DNA of 64,000 nt from Streptomyces actuosus. Lineage in GTDB: Bacteria; Actinomycetota; Actinomycetes; Streptomycetales; Streptomycetaceae. Both the position numbers and the translations under genes were made by a program. Within the stretch, counting starts at the first letter, position 1. The number at the start of each line of letters is the position of its first letter. This document shows, in pieces, positions 41,460-50,253 of this stretch. The notes beneath the pieces are model-generated. The model was given only the letters and a program-made list of their open reading frames with translations. It ran no database searches and was not told the DNA's origin. The stretch spans positions 44,221-108,220 of the forward strand of contig NZ_JAFFZS010000029.1 of the NCBI RefSeq assembly GCF_016921115.1, read 5' to 3'.

Positions 41460-43576
41460 TGCTGGGTCGCCTTGTCGGTCGGGGACGGGGTGGGGGACTG
41501 GGCCTGGATCGCCGTGATGGCGACGGTGTTGACGATGTCCTGGACCAGCGCGCCCCGGGACAGGTCGTTGACCGGCTTGCGCAGGCCCTGGAGGACCGGG
41601 CCGACGGCGATCGCGCCGGCCGAGCGCTGCACGGCCTTGTAGGTGTTGTTGCCGGTGTTCAGGTCGGGGAAGATCAGCACGGTGGCCTGCCCGGCGACCT
41701 CGGAACCGGGCAGCTTGGTCGCCGCGACCGTCGGCTCCACGGCGGCGTCGTACTGGATGGGCCCCTCGATCTTGAGGTCGGGCCGCCGCAGCCGGACCAG
41801 CTCGGTGGCCTCGCGCACCTTGTCCACGTCGGCGCCGGAGCCGGAGTCCCCGGTGGAGTACGACAGCATCGCGATCCGCGGCTCCACACCGAACTGCTCG
41901 GCCGTCGCCGCCGACTGGATGGCGATGTCGGCGAGCTGCTCGGCGTCCGGATCGGGGTTGACCGCGCAGTCGCCGTAGACGAGCACCTTCTCGGCCAGGC
42001 ACATGAAGAACACGGACGACACGATCGACGCCCCGCCCGGTGCGGCGCCCCCGGGCCGGGTCCTGATGATCTCGAAGGCCGGGCGGATCGTGGCGGCCGT
42101 GGAGTGCACCGACCCCGACACCATGCCGTCGGCCAGGCCCTCCTGCACCATCAACGTGCCGAAGTAGTTCACGTCGGAGACGACGTCGTAGGCCAGTTCC
42201 ACCGTCACGCCCTTGTGGGCGCGCAGTTTGGCGTACCGCTCGGCGAAGGCGTCCCGCAGTTCCGACACGGCCGGGTCGACGATCCGCGTGTCGCCGAGGT
42301 CGATGCCCAGGTCGGCGGCCTTCTTGCGGATCTGGTCCTCAGGCCCGAGCAGCGTCAGGTCGCAGACCCCCCGGCGCAGCAGTACCTCGGCGGCGTGCAG
42401 CACGCGCTCCTCGGTGCCCTCCGGCAGCACGACCCTGCGCTTGTCGACGCGGGCCTGCTCCAGGAGCTTGTGCTCGAACATCATCGGGGTGACCCGGTCG
42501 CTGCTCGGCGCGGAGACCCGCTTGAGCAGGTCGCCGGTGTCGACGTGTCGTTCGAACAGGCCGAGCGCGGTCTCCGCCTTGCGCGGGGTGGCCGCGTTCA
42601 GCTTGCCCTCCAGGGCGAACAACTGCTCGGCGGTCGGAAAGCTCAGGCCTCTCACCGACAGCACCGGGGTGCCGGGGGCGAGGCGCGCGGCGAGGGTGAG
42701 GACCCCGTCGCTGGGCCGCTCGTTCAGGGTGAGCAGCACGCCGGCTATCGGCGGGGTGCCGGCGCTGTGCGCGGCCAGCGCACCCACCACGAGGTCGGCG
42801 CGGTCGCCCGGGGTGACGACCATGCAGCCCGGGGTCAGGGCGTTGAGCAGGTTCGGCAGCATGGCGCCGCCGAAGACGAAGTCGAGCGCGTCCCGGGCCA
42901 GCCCGGAGTCGTCGCCGAGCAGCACCTCGGCGTCCAGCGCCTGGGTGATCTGCGCGACGGTCGGCGCGGACAGGGCGGGTTCGTCCGGCAGCACGTAGCA
43001 GGGGACCGGCAACCGGTCGGCGAGCCGCTCCGCGATATGGTCGCGGTCCTCGCGGGCGACCCGGTTGGTGACCATGGCCAGCACGTCGCAGCCCAGGCCG
43101 TCGTAGGCCCGGTAGGCGTTGCGGGTCTCGGCGAGCACCGCCTCCGCGCTCTGCTTGCGCCCGCCGACCACCGGGATCACCGACGCCGCGAACTCGTTGG
43201 CGAGCCGCGCGTTCATCGCCAGCTCGTCCGGGAGCTGGGTGTCGGCGTAGTCGGTGCCGAGGACGAGGACGACGTCGTAGTCCCGCGCCACCAGGTGGAA
43301 CCGGTCGACGAGGGTGGACACCAGCTCGTCCGTCCCACGCTCGGCCTGCAGCGCGGACGCCTCCGCGTAGTCCATGCCGTAGACGGTCACCGGGTCCTGT
43401 GCGAGCCGGTACCGGGCCCGCAGCAGCTCGAAAAGCCGGTCGGGCCCGTCGTGGACCAGCGGACGGAACACCCCCACACGGTCCACGTGCCGGGTCAGAA
43501 GCTCCATGATCCCCAGCTCGACGACCTGGCGGCCGTCGCCGCGATCGATACCGGTCACGTACACGCTGCGCGTCAC
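41456..43576 (-). CDS. pta: Phosphate acetyltransferase, long form
   Basis: 706 residues; acetyl-CoA plus phosphate to acetyl phosphate. Three-domain long Pta: N-terminal BioD-like P-loop-derived domain (SVYVTGIDRGDGRQVVELG), central DRTGG domain, and C-terminal catalytic domain (about 375-706: RVVLPEGTEERVLHAAE, ADGMVSGSVHSTAATIRPA, FPDLNTGNNTYKAVQRSA). GTG 43576 with GGAGAG upstream fits the conserved N-terminus. Divergent from pfkA. Confidence 0.94.
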   Translation of the reverse strand: MTRSVYVTGIDRGDGRQVVELGIMELLTRHVDRVGVFRPLVHDGPDRLFELLRARYRLAQDPVTVYGMDYAEASALQAERGTDELVSTLVDRFHLVARDYDVVLVLGTDYADTQLPDELAMNARLANEFAASVIPVVGGRKQSAEAVLAETRNAYRAYDGLGCDVLAMVTNRVAREDRDHIAERLADRLPVPCYVLPDEPALSAPTVAQITQALDAEVLLGDDSGLARDALDFVFGGAMLPNLLNALTPGCMVVTPGDRADLVVGALAAHSAGTPPIAGVLLTLNERPSDGVLTLAARLAPGTPVLSVRGLSFPTAEQLFALEGKLNAATPRKAETALGLFERHVDTGDLLKRVSAPSSDRVTPMMFEHKLLEQARVDKRRVVLPEGTEERVLHAAEVLLRRGVCDLTLLGPEDQIRKKAADLGIDLGDTRIVDPAVSELRDAFAERYAKLRAHKGVTVELAYDVVSDVNYFGTLMVQEGLADGMVSGSVHSTAATIRPAFEIIRTRPGGAAPGGASIVSSVFFMCLAEKVLVYGDCAVNPDPDAEQLADIAIQSAATAEQFGVEPRIAMLSYSTGDSGSGADVDKVREATELVRLRRPDLKIEGPIQYDAAVEPTVAATKLPGSEVAGQATVLIFPDLNTGNNTYKAVQRSAGAIAVGPVLQGLRKPVNDLSRGALVQDIVNTVAITAIQAQSPTPSPTDKATQQ

Positions 43577-43810
43577 GCGGGCTCTCCACTTCTTCTCGGA
43601 CGGTTCGACGGTTCGGTGTGGGGGGACGGCGGCTTCGCCGGTACGCAGGCTCACAAAAATCGCCCACCGAGGTGAGCTGAACCCTCTTGACAATACCCCT
43701 GTCGCTAGATATGGCACCCGCCAGGAGCGGTGCGCGCCACCGGCCTGCGGGACGTGAAAGAATCGGCGGCAGGCTCACCGGTACCCACAGCGAGCAGGAG
43801 ACACAGCACG

Positions 43811-44836
43811 ATGCGCATCGGAGTTCTCACCGCAGGCGGCGACTGCCCCGGCCTGAACGCCGTGATCCGGTCGGTCGTGCACCGCGCGGTCGCCCAGTAC
43901 GGCGACGAGGTCATCGGCTTCGAGGACGGGTACGCCGGCCTCCTCGACGGCCGCTACCGCACCCTCGACCTCAACGCGGTCAGCGGCATCCTGGCCCGCG
44001 GCGGCACCGTTCTCGGCTCCTCCCGCCTGGAGCGCGACCGGCTTCGCGAGGCCTGCGAGAACGCCTCCGACATCGTTCGCGACTTCGGCATCGACGCCCT
44101 CATCCCGATCGGCGGCGAGGGCACGTTGACCGCGGCACGCATGCTCTCCGACGCGGGCCTGCCCGTCGTCGGCGTGCCGAAGACGATCGACAACGACATC
44201 TCCTCCACCGACCGCACCTTCGGCTTCGACACGGCCGTGGGCGTCGCCACCGAGGCGATGGACCGCCTGAAGACCACCGCCGAGTCCCACCAGCGCGTGA
44301 TGGTCGTCGAGGTCATGGGCCGGCACGCCGGATGGATCGCCCTGGAGTCCGGCATGGCCGCCGGCGCCCACGGCATCTGCCTGCCGGAACGTCCCTTCGA
44401 CCCCGCGGATCTGGTCAAGATGGTCGAAGAGCGGTTCGCCCGGGGCAAGAAGTTCGCCGTCGTCTGCGTCGCCGAGGGCGCCCACCCCGCCGACGGCACC
44501 ATGGACTACGGCAAGGGCGAGATCGACAAGTTCGGCCACGAGCGCTTCCTGGGCATCGGCACCGCCCTCGCCCACGAGCTGGAGCGCCGCCTCGGCAAGG
44601 AGGCCAAGCCGGTCATCCTCGGCCACGTCCAGCGCGGCGGCACGCCCACCGCGTACGACCGCGTCCTCGCCACCCGCTTCGGCTGGCACGCCGTCGAGGC
44701 CGCGCACCGCGGCGAGTTCGGCCGGATGACCGCCCTGCGCGGCACCGACATCGTGATGGTGCCGCTCGCGGAGGCCGTGACCGAGCTGAAGACCGTGCCG
44801 AAGGACCGGATGGACGAGGCCGAGTCGGTCTTCTAG
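43811..44836 (+). CDS. pfkA: 6-phosphofructokinase
   Basis: 341 residues. MRIGVLTAGGDCPGLNAVIR, IGGEGTLTAA, PKTIDNDISSTD, VEVMGRHAGWIA and GHVQRGGTPTAYDR. Gly in GGEGT rather than the Asp of pyrophosphate enzymes, with Lys in PKTIDND, is the combination seen in actinomycete ATP-dependent enzymes. ATG 43811 with AGGAGA upstream. Divergent from pta across 234 bp, so glycolysis and acetate formation can be co-regulated here. S. coelicolor has several pfkA paralogues. Confidence 0.94.
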   Translation: MRIGVLTAGGDCPGLNAVIRSVVHRAVAQYGDEVIGFEDGYAGLLDGRYRTLDLNAVSGILARGGTVLGSSRLERDRLREACENASDIVRDFGIDALIPIGGEGTLTAARMLSDAGLPVVGVPKTIDNDISSTDRTFGFDTAVGVATEAMDRLKTTAESHQRVMVVEVMGRHAGWIALESGMAAGAHGICLPERPFDPADLVKMVEERFARGKKFAVVCVAEGAHPADGTMDYGKGEIDKFGHERFLGIGTALAHELERRLGKEAKPVILGHVQRGGTPTAYDRVLATRFGWHAVEAAHRGEFGRMTALRGTDIVMVPLAEAVTELKTVPKDRMDEAESVF

Positions 44837-45019
44837 GCCGCAGTCCGCGGCCGCGCGGCCCCGCCGAGGGCTCCGCCCGCAGTGCCGCGACGGGCCGTCG
44901 TCCGTCGTCCGCGGCACCGTCGTGGCCGGGCGCGCCGTTCCCCGCGCCTTCTGGGAGGCGCTGCCGGACCGCGGTGGTCCCTCCCCCGGACCGCTCAGCC
45001 GTTTCCTCACCCGGACCGC

Positions 45020-45736
45020 TCAGCCGGTCCGCTGCCGGACCGCCGTCCAGAAGTTCTCCACGATCCGGTCGAGGAAGACCCGGCCGGACTCGCTGGCCTC
45101 GCTGCTGCCGCCACCCCAGCTGAGGGTGGCGGCCATGTGGCCCTGGTAGTCCTCGTGCAACCCCTGGAGCACCTGCTCCAGCACACCCCGGGCCACCGGC
45201 GCCACCTTGCCGACCGGCTTCACGTACCCCTGCCAGCGCGTGGTCGCCGCGCTGCGCAGCAGTTCGGCCAGCCGCTGCTCGCGCCCCGTGACCGCCACGA
45301 AGTCCGGCAGCGACAGCCGCAGCACCTGGGAGAGGGCCGCCGCCTGGCGCTCGTTGCCGCGCCACTGGTCGCTCTCCTCCATCCGCAGATACGAGCGCAG
45401 ATCCATGCCGGCCGCGCGGGCCACGTCCTCCGGCGCCACACCGGCCGCGATGCGGTGCTCGCGCAGCGAGCGCGGACGGCCGATGAGTTCACCCGGAGCG
45501 CACCACAGCACGCCCGCGAGCGCGGTGAGTTCGGGGTTCCCGGGCTGGGCGATGCCGCGCTCCCAGGCGACGACGAGGTCCGGGGTGACGTACGTCAGCC
45601 CGTACGACACGCGCATGCCGTGGGCCACGTGCTCGGGCCCCATGCCGAGGGCGGCGCGGAGTCGGCGGGCGGCCGGGGCGTTGAACGGGGGGCCGGGCTG
45701 GTTCGGTGGAGCTGAGCTCTGGTGCACCTGCCACAA
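45020..45736 (-). CDS. XRE-type helix-turn-helix protein
   Basis: 238 residues with two helix-turn-helix-like parts: one near 25-60 (ARRLRAALGMGPEHVAHGM... VVAWERGIAQPG) and another near 90-125 (LREHRIAAGVAPEDVARAAGMDLRSYLRMEE). C-terminal half is helical (LRLSLPDFVAVTGREQRLAELL). GTG 45736. Convergent with pfkA. An inverted repeat sits 60 bp upstream (45797-45816). Function unknown; a conserved Streptomyces DNA-binding protein. Confidence 0.82.
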   Translation of the reverse strand: MWQVHQSSAPPNQPGPPFNAPAARRLRAALGMGPEHVAHGMRVSYGLTYVTPDLVVAWERGIAQPGNPELTALAGVLWCAPGELIGRPRSLREHRIAAGVAPEDVARAAGMDLRSYLRMEESDQWRGNERQAAALSQVLRLSLPDFVAVTGREQRLAELLRSAATTRWQGYVKPVGKVAPVARGVLEQVLQGLHEDYQGHMAATLSWGGGSSEASESGRVFLDRIVENFWTAVRQRTG

Positions 45737-45796
45737 CGTAGGGGTGGGGACACGGTGAGTACTACGGGGCGTTCTGCCAGGATCACGGATTGTAGG

Positions 45797-45816
45797 AACC
45801 TACGGTTCCGTAGGTT
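45797..45816. promoter_or_regulatory. Inverted repeat upstream of the XRE gene
   Basis: AACCTACGG-TT-CCGTAGGTT, perfect 9-bp arms; an overlapping GGAACC-TAC-GGTTCC dyad lies in the same stretch. Likely operator for the XRE protein at 45020-45736. Confidence 0.6.
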
Positions 45817-45940
45817 GTGCGCCTTGGGCGGGGCAGGGCGGGGGCGGACGCGGGGGAGCGGGGCGCGGCGGGCCGGCCTGACCCGGCCACGAAGCCGCTC
45901 GTGCCTCGCCGCCTGCCGCAGTGCCTGCGTGCGGGGCGCC

Positions 45941-46132
45941 CTACAGGAGATGGTCGACCTTGCCGGCCTTGATGTCCCGGACGAGCGCGCGGAGCGCGTC
46001 GCGGGAGTCGGCGAGCGGACGGTCCTCCTGGCCGGAGACCGCGATGTAGGCGTTGCCGGCGGGGTCGGTGCCTATCCGGAAGCAGTTGTTGCCTTCGGCG
46101 CAGAAGGGTTCTTCCCACGTGATGTCGATCAT
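45941..46132 (-). CDS. DUF397 small protein
   Basis: 63 residues: W-E-E-P start, GNNCFRI, GNAYIAV, DSRDALRALVRDIKAG, the DUF397 pattern. DUF397 proteins are typically encoded beside Scr1-type XRE regulators in Streptomyces (as in the whiJ-type systems). Here it begins 16 bp after the XRE gene stop and shares its transcript. Confidence 0.9.
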   Translation of the reverse strand: MIDITWEEPFCAEGNNCFRIGTDPAGNAYIAVSGQEDRPLADSRDALRALVRDIKAGKVDHLL

Positions 46133-46148
46133 CGTGCTTCCTTCCGGT

Positions 46149-47003
46149 TCAGAGCTGGTGGGCGATGGAGCGGATCAGGTCCCGGGAGCGCTCGGAGCCC
46201 AGCGTGTGCGCGTGCCACCAGTCCATGTGTGAACGGTATTTGGTCAGCTGGGCCTCGGAATGAGTGAACTCCCCGCCGTGCGCGGAGTCGAGCTGCACGG
46301 TGTCGAGCTGGGGGACGGCACCATGGGCGTAGAGGACCGCGTGCCCCGCACCGGGGAAGGCCCCCACCTCGACGGGGAGGACGCGGATCTCGACGTTGGG
46401 TCGCTCTGAGGCGTCGCAGAGGTGCAGTAGCTGCTCCCGCATGGCGCGGCGCCCGCCGAACTGCATGCGCAGTGCCCACTCGTGGAGGTACGCGACGTAG
46501 TCGACGGGTCCGGGGTCGCGGTCGAGTACCTGTTGCCGCCGCAGTCGTTGTACGACGCGGAGTTCGACCTCTGACGGGGGTAGCGGCGGCAGCGCGGCGG
46601 CGAAGACGGCGCGGGCATACGCCCCGAGTTGGAGCAGTCCCGGGACATGTACCGTCTGGTAGCTCCGGAGCCGCGTGGCGAACCACTCCAATTCGGCTAC
46701 GTCCAGGAGTCCTTGCGGCAGCGCTCCCCTGAACTGATGCCACCAGCACCGTTTACGCGTGTCGGCCATGGCGACCAGCGCCTCGATGTACGCCTCGTCC
46801 GCGCACTCGTAATTGCTGGCCAGCGTTCGAATACGTTCCGGTGAGGCGCCACGGATTCCGGACTCCATGTTGGACACCTTGGTGCGGTCCAGTCCCAGCA
46901 GTCCGGCGGCGTACTCCGTGGTCCGCCCGGCGTCGAGTCGCATCCTGCGCAGTTCAGCGCCCAGGCGCTTCTGACGTTCCGTTGGCGCGGGCCTGGTCGG
47001 CAT
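46149..47003 (-). CDS. Scr1/WhiJ-type XRE-family regulator
   Basis: 284 residues. N-terminal XRE helix-turn-helix (LGAELRRMRLDAGRTTEYAAGLLGLDRTKVSNMESG, about 14-50) followed by the DUF5753 domain (YQTVHVPGLLQLGAYARAVF, VLDRDPGPVDYVAYLHEWALRMQFGG, EIRVLPVEVGAFPG). ATG 47003 with AAGGGG upstream. Forms a unit with DUF397 and is divergent from an ATPase-like gene, the classic Streptomyces abaA/whiJ-like arrangement, in which the DUF397 protein modulates the DNA-binding protein. Confidence 0.92.
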   Translation of the reverse strand: MPTRPAPTERQKRLGAELRRMRLDAGRTTEYAAGLLGLDRTKVSNMESGIRGASPERIRTLASNYECADEAYIEALVAMADTRKRCWWHQFRGALPQGLLDVAELEWFATRLRSYQTVHVPGLLQLGAYARAVFAAALPPLPPSEVELRVVQRLRRQQVLDRDPGPVDYVAYLHEWALRMQFGGRRAMREQLLHLCDASERPNVEIRVLPVEVGAFPGAGHAVLYAHGAVPQLDTVQLDSAHGGEFTHSEAQLTKYRSHMDWWHAHTLGSERSRDLIRSIAHQL

Positions 47004-47016
47004 CGGTGCCCCTTCT

Positions 47017-47076
47017 CCCCTTCGGATCGGGGCCAGTCTGCATCGCGCGGATGGCGCCGGTCCAATCCGAAAGGGG
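47017..47076. promoter_or_regulatory. Inverted repeat between divergent XRE and ATPase-like genes
   Basis: CCCCTTCGGAT (47017-47027) and ATCCGAAAGGGG (47065-47076), arms matching with one extra A, separated by 37 bp. Placed upstream of the XRE start; candidate autoregulatory site. Confidence 0.5.
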
Positions 47077-47295
47077 CAATTCAAGGTAGAAGGTGGCACG
47101 AGTGCCACATCTGTCTCTACAGTCGGTGATGAGCCGCTTACGGCGTGAGGCCGCCGGAAGTGCATCGCGCGAGCCTGCCCGCGTCCTCCTTCCCCGGGGA
47201 GGGCGGGCCCGCGCCGGGGAGACAGGCCACCGGCCGCCGCCGAGCCGTCGGCTCGTTCGGCATCACGCACGCCAGGAACAAGCGAAGGGGTCCCC

Positions 47296-47802
47296 ATGTC
47301 CGCACCCGTGGCCGTCTCGGCCTGTCCGATCTCCACCGACGAACGCACGATGCCGCTGCCGTCCCCCGGCACGCTCGCGTACAGCTTCACGCTGCCCGCC
47401 GGGCCGGCCGGTCCCCGTGTCGCCCGCGCGGCCGTGCGGGTCGCGCTCCGGGCGCACGGGCTGGCCGACGTGACGGACGCGGTGGTGCAGGTGGTGGGCG
47501 AACTGGCCGCCTGCGCCTGCCGGTTCACGTCCGGAAGCGAGATGTACTTGTCCCTGCGGTATCGGGACGGGGAGCTGCGGGTCGTCGTCCACGAGGGGCA
47601 TGCCCGGCACTCCCATCCCCGCCTCGCCGGGGCCTGCGACGCACGGCGCCGCGCCGCTCTGAGGGTCCTCGGGTGCGTGGTGCGGGCCTGCGAGGGGGAC
47701 TGGGGGTTCGGGGAGGCGCGTGAACCCGGGGGCGGGACGCGGATGTGGGCGGTGGTGCCGTGGCGGGGGGCTCGGGGGTACGCGGGGTCGGGGCGGGTGT
47801 GA
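47296..47802 (+). CDS. Histidine-kinase-like ATPase (anti-sigma-type), degenerate
   Basis: 168 residues, ATG 47296 after GAAGGGG. Overall layout (SFTLPAGPAGPRVARAAVRVALRAHG, AVVQVVGELAACACRF, GGGTRMWAVVPW) is that of the HATPase_c_2 proteins found with XRE/DUF397 pairs. The ATP-site N-box is weak: VGELAACACRF replaces the usual E-L-xx-N-A and the DxGxG box is not evident, so ATP binding may be lost. Confidence 0.8.
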   Translation: MSAPVAVSACPISTDERTMPLPSPGTLAYSFTLPAGPAGPRVARAAVRVALRAHGLADVTDAVVQVVGELAACACRFTSGSEMYLSLRYRDGELRVVVHEGHARHSHPRLAGACDARRRAALRVLGCVVRACEGDWGFGEAREPGGGTRMWAVVPWRGARGYAGSGRV

Positions 47803-48059
47803 GCGTCTGATCCGGCCTCGCCGTGCGGAAGTTCCGGTCCGGTGATGCGGGAAGGCAGGCGGTGGCACCATCTGCGGGCCGTGGGCGGGTCGGCGCCGTG
47901 ACCCTGCGGCCGCCCGGCGCCGCTGCTGTCAGCCCATCCCCTGGATGATCAATTCCAAGGGATGCCTGCGGAGGGTGTGGGGTGGGCGGCGGCCGAAGCC
48001 ACCGCGAGACGGTCAGGCGGCGGGCTGTCGGCCCTGGTTGTCGAGGTGGCAGCGGGCGG

Positions 48060-48449
48060 TCAGGCGCCAGGGTCGACTTCGGGGTGCGTGAACCGCACGG
48101 GCCTGCCCAGCGACCGGGCGTAGGCGATTTCGGCTCGGGTGCTGTCTCCGATGTAGTCGCCGACTACGAGCACCTCATCAGCGAGCCGGATCTTCGCCCG
48201 GTGCAGATCGTCGAGTCGAACCTTCAGCGCCTCGGCCTCGACAGGATCGGACCAAAGTTCGTGCGGCGACTTCATGTCACAGCCCGGTTTGACGACGATC
48301 TTTCCGGCTTTGGTCTCCCGCAGATCGGCCTCGTTCATCTCGGTCATGAAGCGGGTGGAGCCGCAGATCACGACGATACGCGGGAGGTTCGACAGCTTCT
48401 TCGCGTCGGCGAGCTTCTCCTCGGGGGTGAGTAGTTGCGGGTATGACAC
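48060..48449 (-). CDS. Nucleoside 2-deoxyribosyltransferase-like / DUF4406-type protein
   Basis: 129 residues from GTG 48449 with AGGAGGAA upstream. RIVVICGSTRFMTEMNEADLR, DDLHRAKIRLADEVLVVGDYIGDSTRAEIAYARSLGRPVRF matches the small Rossmann-like nucleotide-binding fold related to nucleoside deoxyribosyltransferases; such genes are common in phage and accessory DNA. Substrate unknown. Isolated, with no operon partners. Confidence 0.8.
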   Translation of the reverse strand: MSYPQLLTPEEKLADAKKLSNLPRIVVICGSTRFMTEMNEADLRETKAGKIVVKPGCDMKSPHELWSDPVEAEALKVRLDDLHRAKIRLADEVLVVGDYIGDSTRAEIAYARSLGRPVRFTHPEVDPGA

Positions 48450-48819
48450 TGGTTCCTCCTGGTGGCGTGGTCCAAGGGGCGTGCCTGCGGAGACGAGAAC
48501 GAGGGTGTCCAAGATACGCGTGGAAACGAGGCGCGTGGGAGTTGTTCAAGGACGTCTTCGACCCGCTCGGCGTCAGCGACGGCCGAGATCCCTACGACCG
48601 TCCCGAGAACCCTCCGATCCAAGTGGATCCAAGCGGATGACAGCGGCGACGACGGGGGACGTCGGCACGCGCCGAGCCCGGTTGCACCTGGCCCCACGCG
48701 GGCGGTCGTGCGCCGCTGAAGCAACGTCGAACCGACGTGATCCGGGGCCTGCCCTCTGAGGTACGTGGCAGGCTCCCTTGGATTGGCCACCACCCACCAG
48801 AAACGAGCCTCAACCCGCC
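48450..48819. other. Intergenic region between divergent small genes
   Basis: 370 bp with lower GC than flanking genes; no recognisable gene. Contains promoters for both flanking genes. Confidence 0.5.
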
Positions 48820-49245
48820 ATGAATGAGCTTTGCACGGAGGACGCCCCGGCTCTCCTCCTCGCCATGGTTCCCGAGTCGGCCGACTACATCTCCGAGTTG
48901 TACGAGATGCCGGCAGCCGATGCGGTCAGGACCGACCACCCTTGGGTGGACATGTTCGATCTGCTGACCGCGGCGCTCGCGGATCCGATCATCATTCCCC
49001 AGCTGAGGTCGGAGTCCCCGGACTCCGGTCTGCTGCAGCGTTGTTTCGACTACACGGAACAGCTCATCACCAGCCCGAGCTCACCCCTCAGGGAGGCCGT
49101 CTACTTCCAGGTCATCGAGGCTCTCCTGGGTGAGGACGTGCCCTTCCAGAAAGCCTTCCCCTACATGCGGAAGGCGACGTGGGAACGCACCGTCCGGATG
49201 CTGAACACCTACGAAGTCAGCGTTCCGGGAGTCACCGACTGCTGA
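48820..49245 (+). CDS. Hypothetical acidic protein, immunity/DUF7674-like appearance
   Basis: 141 residues from ATG 48820. Soluble, acidic, helical (PWVDMFDLLTAALADP, LQRCFDYTEQLITS, VYFQVIEALLGEDVPF). General look resembles small immunity-type helical proteins that end in a LREAVYFQVIEAL segment. No confident family. Next to the deoxyribosyltransferase-like gene; composition suggests accessory DNA. Confidence 0.65.
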   Translation: MNELCTEDAPALLLAMVPESADYISELYEMPAADAVRTDHPWVDMFDLLTAALADPIIIPQLRSESPDSGLLQRCFDYTEQLITSPSSPLREAVYFQVIEALLGEDVPFQKAFPYMRKATWERTVRMLNTYEVSVPGVTDC

Positions 49246-49536
49246 CGGGCTCGGCCGCCCGGCGCCGTCGCCCACGGTGTCGCGGGGGAGGGCGGGTTCG
49301 AGGGTGTGAGTCGTGCCGGGAGTTCGGTGGTGCCGGTGCTATGCCGACGCGGCTTCGGGCGCCTTCACCCGAGCCGGTGCCCCCGACCGAGTCGCCGGAG
49401 CGAGTCCCCGCCTCCGCCGCTGTCGGCGGCCCCTGCGTGCCGAGGCCCCCGCGGCCGCCGCCCGCGGCGAAGTTGCCGACCGCGACCACCGGCCGGCCGC
49501 GGCGCCCGCGCCGCCGCCATCGACGGCCCCGCCCGC

Positions 49537-50253
49537 CTACCGCCCCCGGCCCGTCCCCGGCACCCACCGGTACACCAGCTCCGGTCTGCCCACCTGGCCG
49601 TAGATCGGTTCCCGGCCGGCCCTTCCCGCGTCCACCAGGTGCTCCAGGTACCGCCGGGCCGTGATGCGGGAGATGCCGACCGCCTCGGCCACGCCGGCCG
49701 CGGTGAGCCCGGTCTCCGCCTCCCGCAGGGCCCCCGTGACCCGCTCCAGGGTCGGCGCGCTCAGCCCCTTGGGCAGGGCCGCAGGGCCCGGTGCCCGCAA
49801 CGCGGCCAGCGCACGGTCCACCTCGTCCTGGCCGCTCGCCTCGCCCGCGGCGCCGCGGAACTCGGCGTACCGGACGAGCCGGTCCCGCAGGGTGGCGAAG
49901 GTGAACGGCTTCAGGACGTACTGCACGACGCCCAGCGACACGCCCTCCCGCACCACGGCCAGGTCGCGCGCCGAGGTCACCGCGATCACGTCCGTGTGGT
50001 ACCCGGCGGCCCGCAGCGACCGTGCCAGCTGCAGGCCGTGCACGTCCGGCAGGTGCAGGTCCAGGAGCAGCAGGTCGACCGGCGTGCGCTCCAGCGCCCT
50101 GCGCGCCTCCGCTCCGGTGCGCGCGGTGCCGACGGCGACGAAGCCCGGCACCCGGCCGACGTACATGACGTGCGCGTCCGCGGCGACCGGGTCGTCCTCG
50201 ACGATCAGCACCCGGATCGGCGGCTGCGTGCCCCCCGCGCCGCTCGCCGTCAC
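49537..50253 (-). CDS. CitB/DcuR-type response regulator
   Basis: 238 residues. Receiver domain with phosphoacceptor Asp65 (LLLLDLHLPD), acidic pocket VEDD, and YVLKPF; C-terminal helix-turn-helix LTAAGVAEAVGISRITARRYLEHLV. GTG overlaps the stop of the histidine kinase (GTGA). Together with the divergent dicarboxylate symporter this is a C4-dicarboxylate or citrate-sensing system. Confidence 0.92.
   Translation of the reverse strand: MTASGAGGTQPPIRVLIVEDDPVAADAHVMYVGRVPGFVAVGTARTGAEARRALERTPVDLLLLDLHLPDVHGLQLARSLRAAGYHTDVIAVTSARDLAVVREGVSLGVVQYVLKPFTFATLRDRLVRYAEFRGAAGEASGQDEVDRALAALRAPGPAALPKGLSAPTLERVTGALREAETGLTAAGVAEAVGISRITARRYLEHLVDAGRAGREPIYGQVGRPELVYRWVPGTGRGR

Noticed and set aside
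40191..42002. 603-codon frame as a larger acetate kinase
   Set aside because: The upstream part is an alternate frame of pta; GTG 41459 overlapping the pta stop gives a normal AckA.
48060..49245. Toxin-antitoxin or phage-defence pair formed by the deoxyribosyltransferase-like gene and the acidic protein
   Set aside because: Genes are divergent, 370 bp apart, with no coupling and no recognised defence domains; position alone is not enough.
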